Assembly (NCBI GenBank): GCA_934121925.1
Contig: CAKOVK010000009.1
Span: forward strand, 1 to 56,524
DNA length: 56,524 bases
From: an uncultured Clostridia bacterium
GTDB lineage: Bacteria > Bacillota > Clostridia > TANB77 > CAG-508
Reading direction: 5' to 3'
Of the stretch, positions 42,348 to 51,903 are shown piece by piece. The position numbers and the translations under genes are program-made. A model generated the notes under the pieces. That model ran no database searches. It was not told the DNA's origin and saw only the letters and a program-made list of their open reading frames with translations. Position 1 is the stretch's first letter, and every line of letters begins with the position of its first letter.

Positions 42348-44399
42348 TTATCTTCTCCAATAGTTATTCAATATTCTAAATATTTCTGCTACGCTCCAAG
42401 CCTGTGCTATTGTTCCTTTTGGTAGATATGGAGATTTTGAATCATATATTTCTGCAATATTTCCAACTGCTCCTCTTTCATAAAATTCTTTAAGGAATGT
42501 CTTTCTTACACTTTCTACAAATTCTTCTTTCTTTTGTTCTAAATCTTTTCTCTTTGCTTTATCTTTTTGAACTTTAATTTTATTATTTATTGTATTGTAA
42601 TATAATCCCAAAAGCCATGGCCATGTTATTCCTTGGTGGTAACTTGAATCTCTTCTAAACGAGTCTCCTTCATATATGTCTACATAGTCTTTTTCACCTT
42701 TAGCTAATGTTTTTAATCCATATTTGTTAAGCAATTTTTTTGTTACTGTTCCTAACATTTCCTCTGCCATTTCACTATTTGGATCTATAACAGGATAGCT
42801 AAGTGCTGTTGCAAATAATTGATTTGGTCTAACTTTTCCATCTCCTATTACATCATATAAACATTTCTTCCTTTTATTATAAAACTGCTTTTCAAATGCT
42901 TCTTTGCACATTTTAGCTAATTTTTTATATTTGTCTGCTTCTTTCTTTTTTCCAAATTTGTTGCTTAATTCTTCTATTATTTTCAAGCTATTATACCACA
43001 TTGCATTTACTTCAACAGCTTTTCCATTTCTAGGAGTAAAGCAATGGTTTCCATATTTTGCATCCATCCAAGTATTTTGCGTGTTTTCTGTGCCTGATGA
43101 AATAAGTCCATCTATATCTAGAAATATGTTGTTATCATCCAAATCTATTCCTTCTATATAGTTCTCTATTATTATAACTAATTTTTCATATATTTGGCTT
43201 TCTATAAATTTATAGTCTCCTGCGTATTGTAAATATTTATATACTGCTTCAAATAATAAGAGTGAACTATCTACGCTATTATATAGTGGTCTATTATCAT
43301 AACCTGAATATCCATTTGGAACTAGTCCAAATTTTATATTTCTTACTAAAGTCAATAAAACTTCTTTTGCTACATCAAATCTTCTTGTACAAAGTAATAA
43401 CCCTTCAAAAGATATTAAGCTATCTCTTCCCCAATCCAAAAACCATGGATAACCTGCAATTATAGTATGCAATCCAAAGCTTGGTCTGTATACTACAAAG
43501 TTATCTATTGCAATACAAAAGTCTCTTAATAAATTTCTATTTTCTAATTCTTCTTTAGAAGCCTTTTCAATATCTTGCTTTTCGTTTAAGAATCCAGTTT
43601 TATACATTAATTCATTTATTCTTATAATTTCTTTGTTTATTACTTTTTTTACATTTACTTCTTCTATATTTTCTTCTAAAGAACATATGAAAGCTATTTC
43701 TTTTTGAGATTCTGCTGGTATGTTTATTTCGTATCTTCCTGGAACACATAAATTTTCTTCTGGAAAAAATCCTCTTTTTTCTTCTTCTATGTAATGCATA
43801 TTGTTAAATGTATCGTTATAATGTTCAATATATTTTCCGTCAGATAAATGCATATATATAGGATTGGCAGAATTATTATCTATTTCTACTTTTACTTTCT
43901 TTCCTTTTATATTTTGTTTTATAGTAAATTCATGATTTGTTGTCATTGTATGAAAATCTCTAAAATTCATTACTGGAGATAATGTTAATTTTGCTGTATT
44001 TTTAGGATTGTCTATTTTATATAAAATGCAAACTGTGTTTTTACCATATTCCATACATATCAATTTTTTTATTGTAATTCCTTTAACCTTATATGTAAAC
44101 ATTGGAATATATTCTTTTTCAAATTCAGTTTGGTATTTAAAACCTTCTGATATGTAATTTTTACACATATTAGAATATAATTTATATTTTTCATCGCCAA
44201 TTTCTATGGCCTCATCTAACTTAGATAGTATTAAATGTCTTCTTGCAGGTGGTGTAAGTGGTGCTACTAATAAGCCATGATATTTCCTTGTATTTATTCC
44301 AAATATGGTAGATGAACTATATCCACCTATTCCATTTGTGATAATCCATTCTCTAGATATTCCCTCTGTTAATGATAAATCTTTTGTTTCTATTTTCAT
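42348..44399 (-). CDS. Glycogen debranching enzyme (amylo-alpha-1,6-glucosidase family)
   Basis: The 683-residue protein has an N-terminal domain starting REWIITNGIGGYSSSTIFGINTRKYHGLL, a linker, and a C-terminal (alpha/alpha)6 GH133-type domain with HTIIAGYPWFLDWGRDSLISFEGLLL near 312, GTENTQNTWMDAKYGNHCFTPRNGKAVEVNAMWY near 435, and the end GTIAQAWSVAEIFRIL. These are the hallmarks of bacterial glycogen-debranching alpha-1,6-glucosidases. It acts on branch stubs of glycogen in the cytosol. No other glycogen gene is in the window. AAGGAAGG precedes the ATG. Confidence 0.92.
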   Translation of the reverse strand: MKIETKDLSLTEGISREWIITNGIGGYSSSTIFGINTRKYHGLLVAPLTPPARRHLILSKLDEAIEIGDEKYKLYSNMCKNYISEGFKYQTEFEKEYIPMFTYKVKGITIKKLICMEYGKNTVCILYKIDNPKNTAKLTLSPVMNFRDFHTMTTNHEFTIKQNIKGKKVKVEIDNNSANPIYMHLSDGKYIEHYNDTFNNMHYIEEEKRGFFPEENLCVPGRYEINIPAESQKEIAFICSLEENIEEVNVKKVINKEIIRINELMYKTGFLNEKQDIEKASKEELENRNLLRDFCIAIDNFVVYRPSFGLHTIIAGYPWFLDWGRDSLISFEGLLLCTRRFDVAKEVLLTLVRNIKFGLVPNGYSGYDNRPLYNSVDSSLLLFEAVYKYLQYAGDYKFIESQIYEKLVIIIENYIEGIDLDDNNIFLDIDGLISSGTENTQNTWMDAKYGNHCFTPRNGKAVEVNAMWYNSLKIIEELSNKFGKKKEADKYKKLAKMCKEAFEKQFYNKRKKCLYDVIGDGKVRPNQLFATALSYPVIDPNSEMAEEMLGTVTKKLLNKYGLKTLAKGEKDYVDIYEGDSFRRDSSYHQGITWPWLLGLYYNTINNKIKVQKDKAKRKDLEQKKEEFVESVRKTFLKEFYERGAVGNIAEIYDSKSPYLPKGTIAQAWSVAEIFRILNNYWRR

Positions 44400-44562
44400 T
44401 TGTATATTTCCTTCCTTGAAACTATAAAATATTTTTTTAGCTTTCGCTATTGTTAGTAAATCTTCTTTTATGTATGAAGTATGAAGTTGGAAGTGTGAAT
44501 GTTTCTTTTTAATAATAAAGTCATACGTTCTACCTCATCATTCTCATATCTAATGTTTATTT

Positions 44563-46155
44563 CTATTTTTTTGTTTTTCTACTATATGTTTCTTTTAAAA
44601 ATTTCTCTTTTTCTTTTGCTTCTTCTTCCTCTATTAATTTTTGTGCTTTTTCTTGTATTTTTCTATTTTCTAGTCTTGTCTTTTCACTTTCTTTTATGGA
44701 TTCTATTCTATCTTTATATTTGTTGCTAAATTTGCTTGTTCTTTTTTCTTTTACTTTATCACTACGCTTATTATGCTCTTTTTTATCTTCTTTTAGTTTT
44801 TTAGCTTTCTTATTTTCTATTTTAGCTTTTTTATTTTCTTCTTTTAATTTAGAATTCAACAACATATATTGTTCATTATTATGCTGATCCTTAAATCTTA
44901 AATCTGTACATATTAATTCAATTATTAATTTTGCTGTTTTATCTGGGTCGTGTCTAATATAGTTTCCTTCTATGGTAGCTAGTTCACCTTTAATTAATTG
45001 CACTCCTTTGCTTCTAATTTCTGCTGTATCTATATTTACAATATCAGAACCCATTAAATTATATTTTCTTATGTATTCTGGAACAATCTCTCCAACATCT
45101 GCTATACAAAAATCAATAGTTCCTGCTCCACTATGTTCTATTATACTTTGTATGTGTTGAGAAACATCATAATCGTCTGTCTGACCTGGTTCTGTCATTA
45201 TATTAGATATATATATCTTTAAGGCTTTGCTTTCTTTTATTGTTTTAGCAACATTTTTTATAAGTAAGTTTGGTATAACATTTGTATACAAACTACCTGG
45301 TCCTATAACTATCGCATCTGCATTTTTTAATGCTTCTATTACTCCTGGTGCAGTTCTGCAGTTTGAAGGATTAAGATAGACTCTATTAATTTTTGTTACT
45401 TTATTAGATACAATTTCTTTTATTTTGCTTTTTTCTTCAATTACTGTTCCATCTTGTAATTCTGCACAAATTCTCATTTCATCTAAAGTTACAGGAAGTA
45501 CCTTTCCTACTACTGATAAAATATTGCTTGATTTTTCAACACTATTTATAAAATCTCCATATATTTTTTGCATTACATATAGGTATAAATCTCCAAAAGC
45601 TAAATCTTTTAGCTTTCCTTCTTCAAAAGTATAGTTTATTAGTTTTTCCATTTCCTCACTATTTGGTGAAAGTGCTATTATACTATTTTTTATATCTTCT
45701 ATTGGGTTTAATTTTAATTCTTTTATTGATATACTAGCAGGTCTTCCATAAGATGATACTGGAACTATTGCAGTTAAATTGCTAGTATAATTTTTCAATC
45801 CTTTTAAGATATTATTTATGCCATTTCCTCCACCTATAACTACAATATTTGGACCTTTTTCATAAATACTATTTGACACTAATGTTTTTAATTCTTTATT
45901 ATTATTTACATCTACTTTATTGGCTTCTATTAATAATTCTAGATTTCTTCTTTGAATATATATAATTCCTAAAACAAAACAAATGAATCCAGCAACAAAA
46001 GTTGATATAATTGTTATTAAATCGTTTAATTCTAATCTTTCAGATGTTAATATTTTTGAAAATCCAAAGCAAGTTAAAACAATTCCTATTAATATTACAA
46101 ACATCCATCTTTTTATTTTTGTACTATTCTTAAACCAATTTAAAAATTTTTTCAT
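44563..46155 (-). CDS. yvcK: YvcK-type gluconeogenesis factor with membrane anchor and basic coiled tail
   Basis: The core (about residues 103-425) is a CofD-like YvcK fold: NIVVIGGGNGINNILKGLK, TAIVPVSSYGRPASISIKE, DAIVIGPGSLYTNVIPNLL near 285 and KIYISNIMTEPGQTDDY near 310. YvcK binds UDP-GlcNAc and links cell-wall synthesis to carbon flux. Two N-terminal membrane helices (about 19-68) precede the core. The last 85 residues are an unusual Lys/Glu-rich helical tail not found in Bacillus YvcK. The gene begins just after the murB stop, consistent with the usual murB-yvcK neighbourhood. No CGG occurs. Confidence 0.9.
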   Translation of the reverse strand: MKKFLNWFKNSTKIKRWMFVILIGIVLTCFGFSKILTSERLELNDLITIISTFVAGFICFVLGIIYIQRRNLELLIEANKVDVNNNKELKTLVSNSIYEKGPNIVVIGGGNGINNILKGLKNYTSNLTAIVPVSSYGRPASISIKELKLNPIEDIKNSIIALSPNSEEMEKLINYTFEEGKLKDLAFGDLYLYVMQKIYGDFINSVEKSSNILSVVGKVLPVTLDEMRICAELQDGTVIEEKSKIKEIVSNKVTKINRVYLNPSNCRTAPGVIEALKNADAIVIGPGSLYTNVIPNLLIKNVAKTIKESKALKIYISNIMTEPGQTDDYDVSQHIQSIIEHSGAGTIDFCIADVGEIVPEYIRKYNLMGSDIVNIDTAEIRSKGVQLIKGELATIEGNYIRHDPDKTAKLIIELICTDLRFKDQHNNEQYMLLNSKLKEENKKAKIENKKAKKLKEDKKEHNKRSDKVKEKRTSKFSNKYKDRIESIKESEKTRLENRKIQEKAQKLIEEEEAKEKEKFLKETYSRKTKK

Positions 46156-46157
46156 TT

Positions 46158-47067
46158 TTAATCTTCTCCTAAAACTTCAATTTCTAATTCTATTTCTACA
46201 TTAAATTTTTCGTAGACTTTTTGTTTTACAAATTCAATTAATTTTAATATATCTTCTGCCTTTGCATTTCCTTTGTTTATTATAAAGCCTGCATGTTTTT
46301 CAGATACATAGGCATCTCCAATATTATACCCCTTTAGTCCACATTGGTCAATCAACTTTGCGGTAATATAATCTTTTCCTCTTTTAAATGTACTGCCTGC
46401 ACTTGCATAATTTATTGGTTGTTTTTCTTTTCTAGACTGCATATTCGAATCAATAATTGCTTTAATTTCTTCTGTATTGCCTTTAGTTAATTTCAAAATT
46501 GCAGATATTATTATATCTTTTTTATTATTAGAGAATCTGCTAGTTCTATAATCAAATTTATTTTCTTCATTGCTAATAGTATGAATTTGTAGATTTTCGT
46601 CCATATAAGTAGTAGAGGCTAGTATGTCTTTTATTTCTCCTCCATAAGCTCCTGCATTCATTTTTATTGCTCCTGCAATTGTTCCTGGAATTCCACTTGC
46701 AAATTCTAATCCAGCTAATCCTTTTTCACATGCTATTCTTGATATTTTAGATAATAAAACTCCCGCACCAACTTCTATTTCTGCATTGCCTAGAAAATCT
46801 ATTTTATTAAAATCTAATTTTACGACTACTCCTCTAATTCCTCCGGTCTTTTACTAAAAGATTGCTTCCATTTCCTATAACTGTTAAATTGATATTTTTT
46901 TCTTTGCACTTATTTACTACATACCTTAGTTCTTCCAATGTGTTTACTCTTATAAGCACGTCTGCAGGTCCGCCAACTCTAAATGTAATATGTTTACTCA
47001 TTGGTTCATTAAACAAAATTTTGTCTTTTCCTATTGTTTTAATAAATTCATTATATATCTCTTCCAT
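46158..47067 (-). CDS. murB: UDP-N-acetylenolpyruvoylglucosamine reductase MurB, one CGG +1 site
   Basis: MurB reduces UDP-GlcNAc-enolpyruvate to UDP-MurNAc using FAD and NADPH. The first frame has HITFRVGGPADVLIRV and VIGNGSNLLVKD up to CGG 46845-46843; unshifted it stops three codons later. Skipping C gives VKD-G-GIRGVVVKL and continues through GLAGLEFASGIPGTIAGAIKMNAGAYGG, ASAGSTFKRG (catalytic Ser) and EKHAGFIINKG (catalytic region) to the end. The restored length is 302 residues, normal for the type II enzyme. AGGAGAAAT precedes the ATG. It is essential for peptidoglycan, so the shift must be efficient. Confidence 0.95.
46843..46845 (-). other. CGG(A) +1 recoding site, murB
   Basis: GAC CGG A: in frame gives R-R-N-stop; skipping C gives LLVKD-G-GIRG (Gly75), the conserved DxGxRG block of MurB. 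Confidence 0.95.
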
Positions 47068-47180
47068 ATTTCTCCTAGATATTTTTTATTATATATTTAT
47101 TCAAATTGTATTTTATTATATGAATGAATTTTATCATTTTTTTGTATTTTTTACAATATTAATATTTTTATTTTAGTTTC

Positions 47181-47320
47181 AAAAAAAGTGGCTTTGCCAC
47201 ACTTTTTTTCTTACTGATTTGGATTTCCGAATGAAATAAAGGAAATCTCAAAGTCAATAACCATTATAGCTTTTTTTGTTGAATAGAAAAATCTTCGATT
47301 TTTCCTATTTAACAAAAAAA
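47181..47320. repeat. Three-hairpin intergenic element, diverged copy C
   Basis: Hairpin 1 is AAAAAAAGTGGC-TTT-GCCACACTTTTTTT and hairpin 3 is GTTGAATAGAAAAATC-TTC-GATTTTTCCTATTTAAC. These differ in sequence from copies A, B and D but keep the pairing. The middle TTTGGATTTCC / GGAAATCTCAAAG and a CAATAACCATTATAGC segment are conserved. Compensatory change between copies suggests selection on structure. Confidence 0.7.
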
Positions 47321-47340
47321 CAATTAGAACTTCTATTATG

Positions 47341-47383
47341 CAAAAAACAGCTCACAATGTTAACCATTGTGGCTGTTTCTTAA
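47341..47383 (-). terminator. Terminator after clpX
   Basis: On the minus strand AAACAGCCACAATGGTT pairs with AACATTGTGAGCTGTTTTTTGC. Confidence 0.88.
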
Positions 47384-47385
47384 AT

Positions 47386-48694
47386 TTATGCTATTTCATT
47401 ATGTTTTTTTACTGTAGTCTTTTCTTTTATTTTTACTTTCTTTTTCTCTTTGTTTTCATTTATTATAAGTTTAGGTCCTGCTTTTTTCTCCACTGTTTCC
47501 TTAGTTATAATACATTTTTCTATTTTTGGATTTGTAGGAATATCAAACATTATATCTCTCATTATGTCTTCTATAATTGAGCGTAATCCTCTTGCTCCAG
47601 TATTTCTTTCTATTGCTTTTTCTACAATTGCATCTAGTGCTTCTTTTTCAAATTCTAGTTCTACTCCATCTAGCTCTAGTAATTTTTTATATTGTTTTGT
47701 TAATGCATTTTTTGGTTTAGTTACTATATTTATTAATGCTTCTCTATCTAATTCTCTTAATGTTGCAATAATAGGTAACCTTCCGACAAATTCAGGAATT
47801 AATCCGAATTTTAATAAATCTTGTGGCAATAATTCTTCAAATATTTTATATTTTTCTAATTCTTTTTTGCTTTCTATTTGAGCTCCAAATCCCATTCCTT
47901 TTTTGCCAGTTCTATCTTTTATTATTTTTTCTAACCCTTCAAAAGCTCCTCCACATATAAATAATATGTTAGAAGTATCTATTTGTAAAAATTCTTGGTG
48001 TGGATGTTTTCTTCCTCCTTGTGGTGGAACAGAAGCAACTGTTCCTTCTATTATTTTCAACAATGCCTGTTGAACTCCCTCTCCACTAACATCTCTTGTA
48101 ATTGATGGATTTTCAGATTTTCTTGTTATTTTATCTATTTCATCTATATATATAATACCCTTTTGGGCTTTAGAAATGTCGTATTCTGCTGCTTGTATTA
48201 ATTTAAGTAAAATGTTCTCAACATCCTCTCCAACATACCCAGCTTCTGTAAGTGTTGTAGCATCTGCTATTGCAAATGGTACATTTAAAATTCTAGCAAG
48301 CGTTTGTGCTAAAAGTGTTTTTCCACATCCAGTTGGTCCAAGAAGTAAAACATTACTTTTTTGTATTTCCACATCATCAATAATTTCATCACATAAAATA
48401 CGTTTATAATGATTATACACTGCAACAGACAATGTTTTTTTTGCATCATCTTGACCGAATTACATATTCATCTAGTATTCCTTTTATTTCAGCTGGAGTT
48501 GGTATATCTTCAGATTTAATTTCTTCATATCCCATCTCATCTTCATAATGTTCATCTTCTATTATGTTATTGCATATAGCTATGCATTCATCACAAATAT
48601 ATGCATTAGGACCTGCCACAATTCTCTTCACCATTTCTTGGGGTTTCCCGCAAAATGAACATCTTATATTTTGGTTATTATTCTTATTTGCCAT
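47386..48694 (-). CDS. clpX: ClpX ATPase, read through one CGG +1 site
   Basis: ClpX unfolds substrates for ClpP. The first frame holds the zinc-binding domain (CSFCGKPQEMVKRIVAGPNAYICDEC, residues 11-36) and the linker PTPAEIKGILDEYVI, which in all ClpX proteins continues GQ. The frame instead meets CGG at 48457-48455; skipping C gives YVI-G-QDDAKKTLSVAVYNHYKR. The AAA+ part follows: LLGPTGCGKTLLAQTLA near 121, YIDEIDK near 186, the GGAFEGLEKII and RNTGARGLRSI blocks. The total of 435 residues is normal, with a Lys-rich tail. AGGAGAG precedes the ATG. Encoded after tig and clpP. Confidence 0.96.
48455..48457 (-). other. CGG(T) +1 recoding site, clpX
   Basis: ATT CGG T: in frame gives R-S-R-stop; skipping C gives YVI-G-QDDAKK (Gly80), the invariant VIGQ of ClpX. 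Confidence 0.95.
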
Positions 48695-48739
48695 TAAACT
48701 CTCCTCTATATATGTTATTATATTTTTTCATTTGTTATA

Positions 48740-49345
48740 TTATTTTCTTACATCTATAATTTCATCAATTAATCCATATTTCAAAGCCTCTTCTGCTGTC
48801 ATATAATGATCTCTTTCTGTATCTTTTTCTATTTGTTCTAAGCTTTGGCCAGTTCTTTCACTTAATAATTTATTTAATTTTTCTCTTGTTTTTACCATAT
48901 GATCTGCATGTATTTTTATTTCTGTTGTTTGACCAGAAAGTCCTCCAGAAATTAAAGGTTGATGAATTAAAATTTCTGAATTTGGAGTTGCAAATCTTTT
49001 TCCTTTTTCTCCTGATGCTAGTAATACAGATCCCATGCTTGCTGCTAATCCTATGCATATTGTAGATACAGGGCATTTAATATAATTCATTGTATCTACT
49101 ATTGCCATTCCATCTGTAATAGATCCTCCTGGGCTATTTATATAAAATGATATTTCTTTGTCTGGATCTTCAGATTCTAAGAATAGCATTTGTGCTATTA
49201 CTAGACTTGCTGTTACATGGTTTACATCTTCACTTAAAAATATTATTCTATCTTTTAATAATCTTGAGAATATATCGTATGATCTTTCTCCTCTTCCTGT
49301 TTGTTCAATTACATAAGGTACTAAGCTGTTTGTTAAATTTTCCAT
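48740..49345 (-). CDS. clpP: ClpP protease subunit
   Basis: ClpP is the serine protease barrel partner of ClpX/ClpC. The 201-residue protein has SLVPYVIEQTGRGERSYDI at the start, the catalytic Ser in CIGLAASMGSVLLASG near 93-108, His in NSEILIHQPL near 124 and Asp in TERDHYMTAEEALKYGLID near 173. Length is normal with little or no propeptide. AAGGAGGAAAAT precedes the ATG. It lies between tig and clpX; a terminator and a repeat separate it from tig. Confidence 0.97.
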   Translation of the reverse strand: MENLTNSLVPYVIEQTGRGERSYDIFSRLLKDRIIFLSEDVNHVTASLVIAQMLFLESEDPDKEISFYINSPGGSITDGMAIVDTMNYIKCPVSTICIGLAASMGSVLLASGEKGKRFATPNSEILIHQPLISGGLSGQTTEIKIHADHMVKTREKLNKLLSERTGQSLEQIEKDTERDHYMTAEEALKYGLIDEIIDVRK

Positions 49346-49384
49346 TATAATTTTCCTCCTTGGTTTTATTTTTTAATTGTTGTT

Positions 49385-49460
49385 GGATGTGTGATGTTGG
49401 AGGTGTGATTTATAAATTTAAGACTTCGTAGGCCTTTTCTATTATTCACACTTCACACTT
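49385..49460. repeat. GAAGTGTGA-type palindromic repeat, copy d
   Basis: GGATGTGTGATGTTGGAGGTGTG is mirrored in part by TTCACACTTCACAC around AAGACTTCGTAGG, between tig and clpP. Confidence 0.7.
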
Positions 49461-49492
49461 TGCGAAATTTCAAATTCAAATTTTATTTGTTT

Positions 49493-49548
49493 AAAAAACA
49501 AGGTAATAGCCTAATTATATATTCTACAACAAGCTATTACCTCCTTTA
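49493..49548 (-). terminator. Terminator after tig
   Basis: On the minus strand AGGTAATAGC ... GCTATTACCT is followed by TGTTTTTTAAAC. The loop is large (about 28 bases), so strength is uncertain. Confidence 0.65.
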
Positions 49549-49564
49549 TTATATTATTAATTAA

Positions 49565-50851
49565 TTATTTTATTTTTGCATTTTCTACTAAGAAATTTAT
49601 TGTTTTTTCTGTTTTTAGGCTATCTCCTACATATTTTACTAATTCTGGATTATCTTTAACTTCTTCTTCTTTTCTACCATAATTTTCTGCCATTTCTTTT
49701 ATTTTTGCAGATATTTCTTCTTCTGTTACTTCTATTTTTGCATCTTTTTCTACTGCTTCTAAAACTAATCTTGATTTTACTGCATTTTCAGCTTGTTCTC
49801 TGTTTTCTTTTCTAAAGTCTTCCATAGTCTTATTCATCATTTTTAAATATTGTTCTAATTTCATTCCTTGGTAGCTTAATCTTGTTTCAATATCTTGTGC
49901 CATTCTATCTATTTCTAATTCTATCATTCCATTTGGAATATCTACTTTAGCTTCATCGCATACAGCCTTTATAACTTCATCTTCTGTTTCGTATTTAGCT
50001 CTTTGTTTGTTTTGCTCTTCTTGTTTTTCTCTAATGCTTTTCTTTAATTCATCTATTGTATCAAACTCGCTTATGTCTTTTGCAAGTTCATCATTTATTT
50101 CTGGCATTTCTTTTTTCTTTATTTCATGTAATTTTACTTTAAACATAGCATCTTTTCCTGCTAAGTTTGCTGAAAAATATTCTTCTGGGAATTTTACATT
50201 TATTTCTTTTTCTTCTTCTAGTTTCATACCTATTATTTGATCTTCAAACCCTGGTATAAAAGTATTGCTTCCTATAGTTAGTTCATGGTTTTCTGCCTTT
50301 CCACCATCAAAAGCTTTTCCATCTACAAATCCTTCGAAGTCAATTACTGTAATATCTCCTGATTCTACTGGTCTATCTTCTACAGAAACTAGTCTAGCAT
50401 TTTTCTCTGCCATATGTCCTAATTCGTGTTCAACATCTTCATCAGATACATTATACTCTACTTTTTTTATTTCTATACCTTTATATTTTCCTAAAGTTAC
50501 TTCTGGTTTTGTTGAAACTACTGCTGTAAATATTAAATCTTTTCCTTTTTCTATTTGAACTAAATCTATTTCTGGTTTGCTTACAGCTTCTATTTTATTT
50601 TCTTTTAAAGCTTCTTCATATGCTTGTCCAGCAATTTCGTTAAAAGCATCTTCATAAAATATTTGTGCTCCATATGTTTTTTCTACTATTTGATATGGTG
50701 CTTTACCTTTTCTAAATCCTGGTATATTAAAATATTTAGCATTTTTATTAAATACTGTTTTTATTGCTCCATCAAATTTTTCTGCTTCAACTGTTATCTC
50801 TAGTTTAACTTCATTATTATTTTCTGTTTTTTCTACTTTTACGTTCATCAT
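49565..50851 (-). CDS. tig: Trigger factor
   Basis: Trigger factor is the ribosome-bound folding chaperone. The 428-residue protein has the ribosome-binding signature NIPGFRKGKAPYQIVEK near 43-59, a PPIase (FKBP-like) domain from about 150 (GDITVIDFEGFVDGKAFDGG, PGFEDQIIGMKLEE) and the long helical C-terminal domain. The length is normal. GGAAGAGA precedes the ATG. It heads the tig-clpP-clpX set. No CGG is present. Confidence 0.96.
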   Translation of the reverse strand: MMNVKVEKTENNNEVKLEITVEAEKFDGAIKTVFNKNAKYFNIPGFRKGKAPYQIVEKTYGAQIFYEDAFNEIAGQAYEEALKENKIEAVSKPEIDLVQIEKGKDLIFTAVVSTKPEVTLGKYKGIEIKKVEYNVSDEDVEHELGHMAEKNARLVSVEDRPVESGDITVIDFEGFVDGKAFDGGKAENHELTIGSNTFIPGFEDQIIGMKLEEEKEINVKFPEEYFSANLAGKDAMFKVKLHEIKKKEMPEINDELAKDISEFDTIDELKKSIREKQEEQNKQRAKYETEDEVIKAVCDEAKVDIPNGMIELEIDRMAQDIETRLSYQGMKLEQYLKMMNKTMEDFRKENREQAENAVKSRLVLEAVEKDAKIEVTEEEISAKIKEMAENYGRKEEEVKDNPELVKYVGDSLKTEKTINFLVENAKIK

Positions 50852-50942
50852 TCTCTTCCTTCCGTTTTTATAATTAACTTTAGTATTATATCATATTTTT
50901 AATTTTTTGCAACCCTTATTGTTTAAAAAAAGTCTGTTGAGT

Positions 50943-50971
50943 TTTACATAATTTTGTGTTAAAATTATTAT
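50943..50971 (+). promoter_or_regulatory. Promoter of the S1-domain gene
   Basis: TTTACA, 17 bases, TATTAT, 40 bases before ATG 51011; divergent from tig. Confidence 0.6.
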
Positions 50972-51010
50972 AGTACTATTTTGTACATTATTTTAAGGAG
51001 GTTAAATTTT

Positions 51011-51850
51011 ATGGATTTTGGAGATTTTTTGCCTGAGTCGCGGTACTCTTTAAGTGCTTTGGATGATTCTTTTGGAGTTTATTCACTTATTGGCAAAGTT
51101 ATTCATGTTCGACCAACAAAAATAGACTATCTGGAAAAAGCGGTCACAGTCTTCATAGATGAAGCTCATTCAGGGCTAATTCCTTTTGAAGAATTAAGCA
51201 TTTATTCTGACACTTGCATTGAAGAATTTTATTGGTTTATTGTACGTGGTTCCATAATCACAGCGGAAATAATTGATTATGATAATTCAAGAAATACTTT
51301 TATTTTATCGCGCAAAAAAAATATGGAAAGAGCACTAGAATATTTTAAGTCTGACTCCTGTCCCATAGTTTGTGCATACAAGACAGGTGCTTCCCATTTT
51401 TTTGTCTATCTTGACATAGGTGCTGGAATAAAAGGTCTTTTGTCAGCAAAGAACATTTCTGCCTCTTATGTTACAGATGCTTCAAAATATTTTTATGATT
51501 TGAATTACATTCCAGTAAAGATACTATTTGAGAACAAGCCTGGAAAATTTATTCTTAGCCATAAGGATGCTATAGACTTAAAGGAAGTTTCTGTCGGAGA
51601 CATTCTAGTTGGAAGAGTTGCAAATAGCTTGCCAGATCACACAGGATTATTTGTTGAATTTTCAGCAAATCTGGCTGGAATCCTAAATGTAAGTAACCTT
51701 GAAATTATAGAAGTTGACGGTAAAACATTATACCTTATTACTGACCGTCCTGGTAAACCAGGTACATATTTAGAGCAGGATAAGAACTATCAATTTATTG
51801 TTAAAACAGTCAAATGTAATGGTTCTCACTTAAAGATTACGCTTCTATAA
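51011..51850 (+). CDS. Triple S1-domain RNA-binding protein with an in-frame CGG at codon 11
   Basis: A 279-residue protein with three S1-like beta-barrels: about 19-100 (GKVIHVRPTKIDYLEKAVTVFIDEAHSGLIPFEEL), 105-190 (FFVYLDIGAGIKGLLSAKNI) and 195-279 (VGDILVGRVANSLPDHTGLFVEFSANLAGILNVSNL). The layout resembles ribosomal protein S1 fragments or S1-type RNA-binding regulators. TTAAGGAGG precedes the ATG and a perfect terminator follows. Arginine codons include CGG, CGA, CGT and CGC, unlike neighbours. The CGG at 51041-51043 is followed by T; a +1 shift would give 13 residues ending SGTL. Either it is foreign, or it is translated only when CGG is decoded in frame. Confidence 0.7.
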   Translation: MDFGDFLPESRYSLSALDDSFGVYSLIGKVIHVRPTKIDYLEKAVTVFIDEAHSGLIPFEELSIYSDTCIEEFYWFIVRGSIITAEIIDYDNSRNTFILSRKKNMERALEYFKSDSCPIVCAYKTGASHFFVYLDIGAGIKGLLSAKNISASYVTDASKYFYDLNYIPVKILFENKPGKFILSHKDAIDLKEVSVGDILVGRVANSLPDHTGLFVEFSANLAGILNVSNLEIIEVDGKTLYLITDRPGKPGTYLEQDKNYQFIVKTVKCNGSHLKITLL

Positions 51851-51857
51851 GATTTAA

Positions 51858-51886
51858 AAAAAGCAGAGGCATTCTCTGCTTTTTTC
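51858..51886 (+). terminator. Terminator of the S1-domain gene
   Basis: AAAGCAGAG-GCATT-CTCTGCTTTTTT. Confidence 0.92.
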
Positions 51887-51903
51887 TATTATATATATAA
51901 CTT

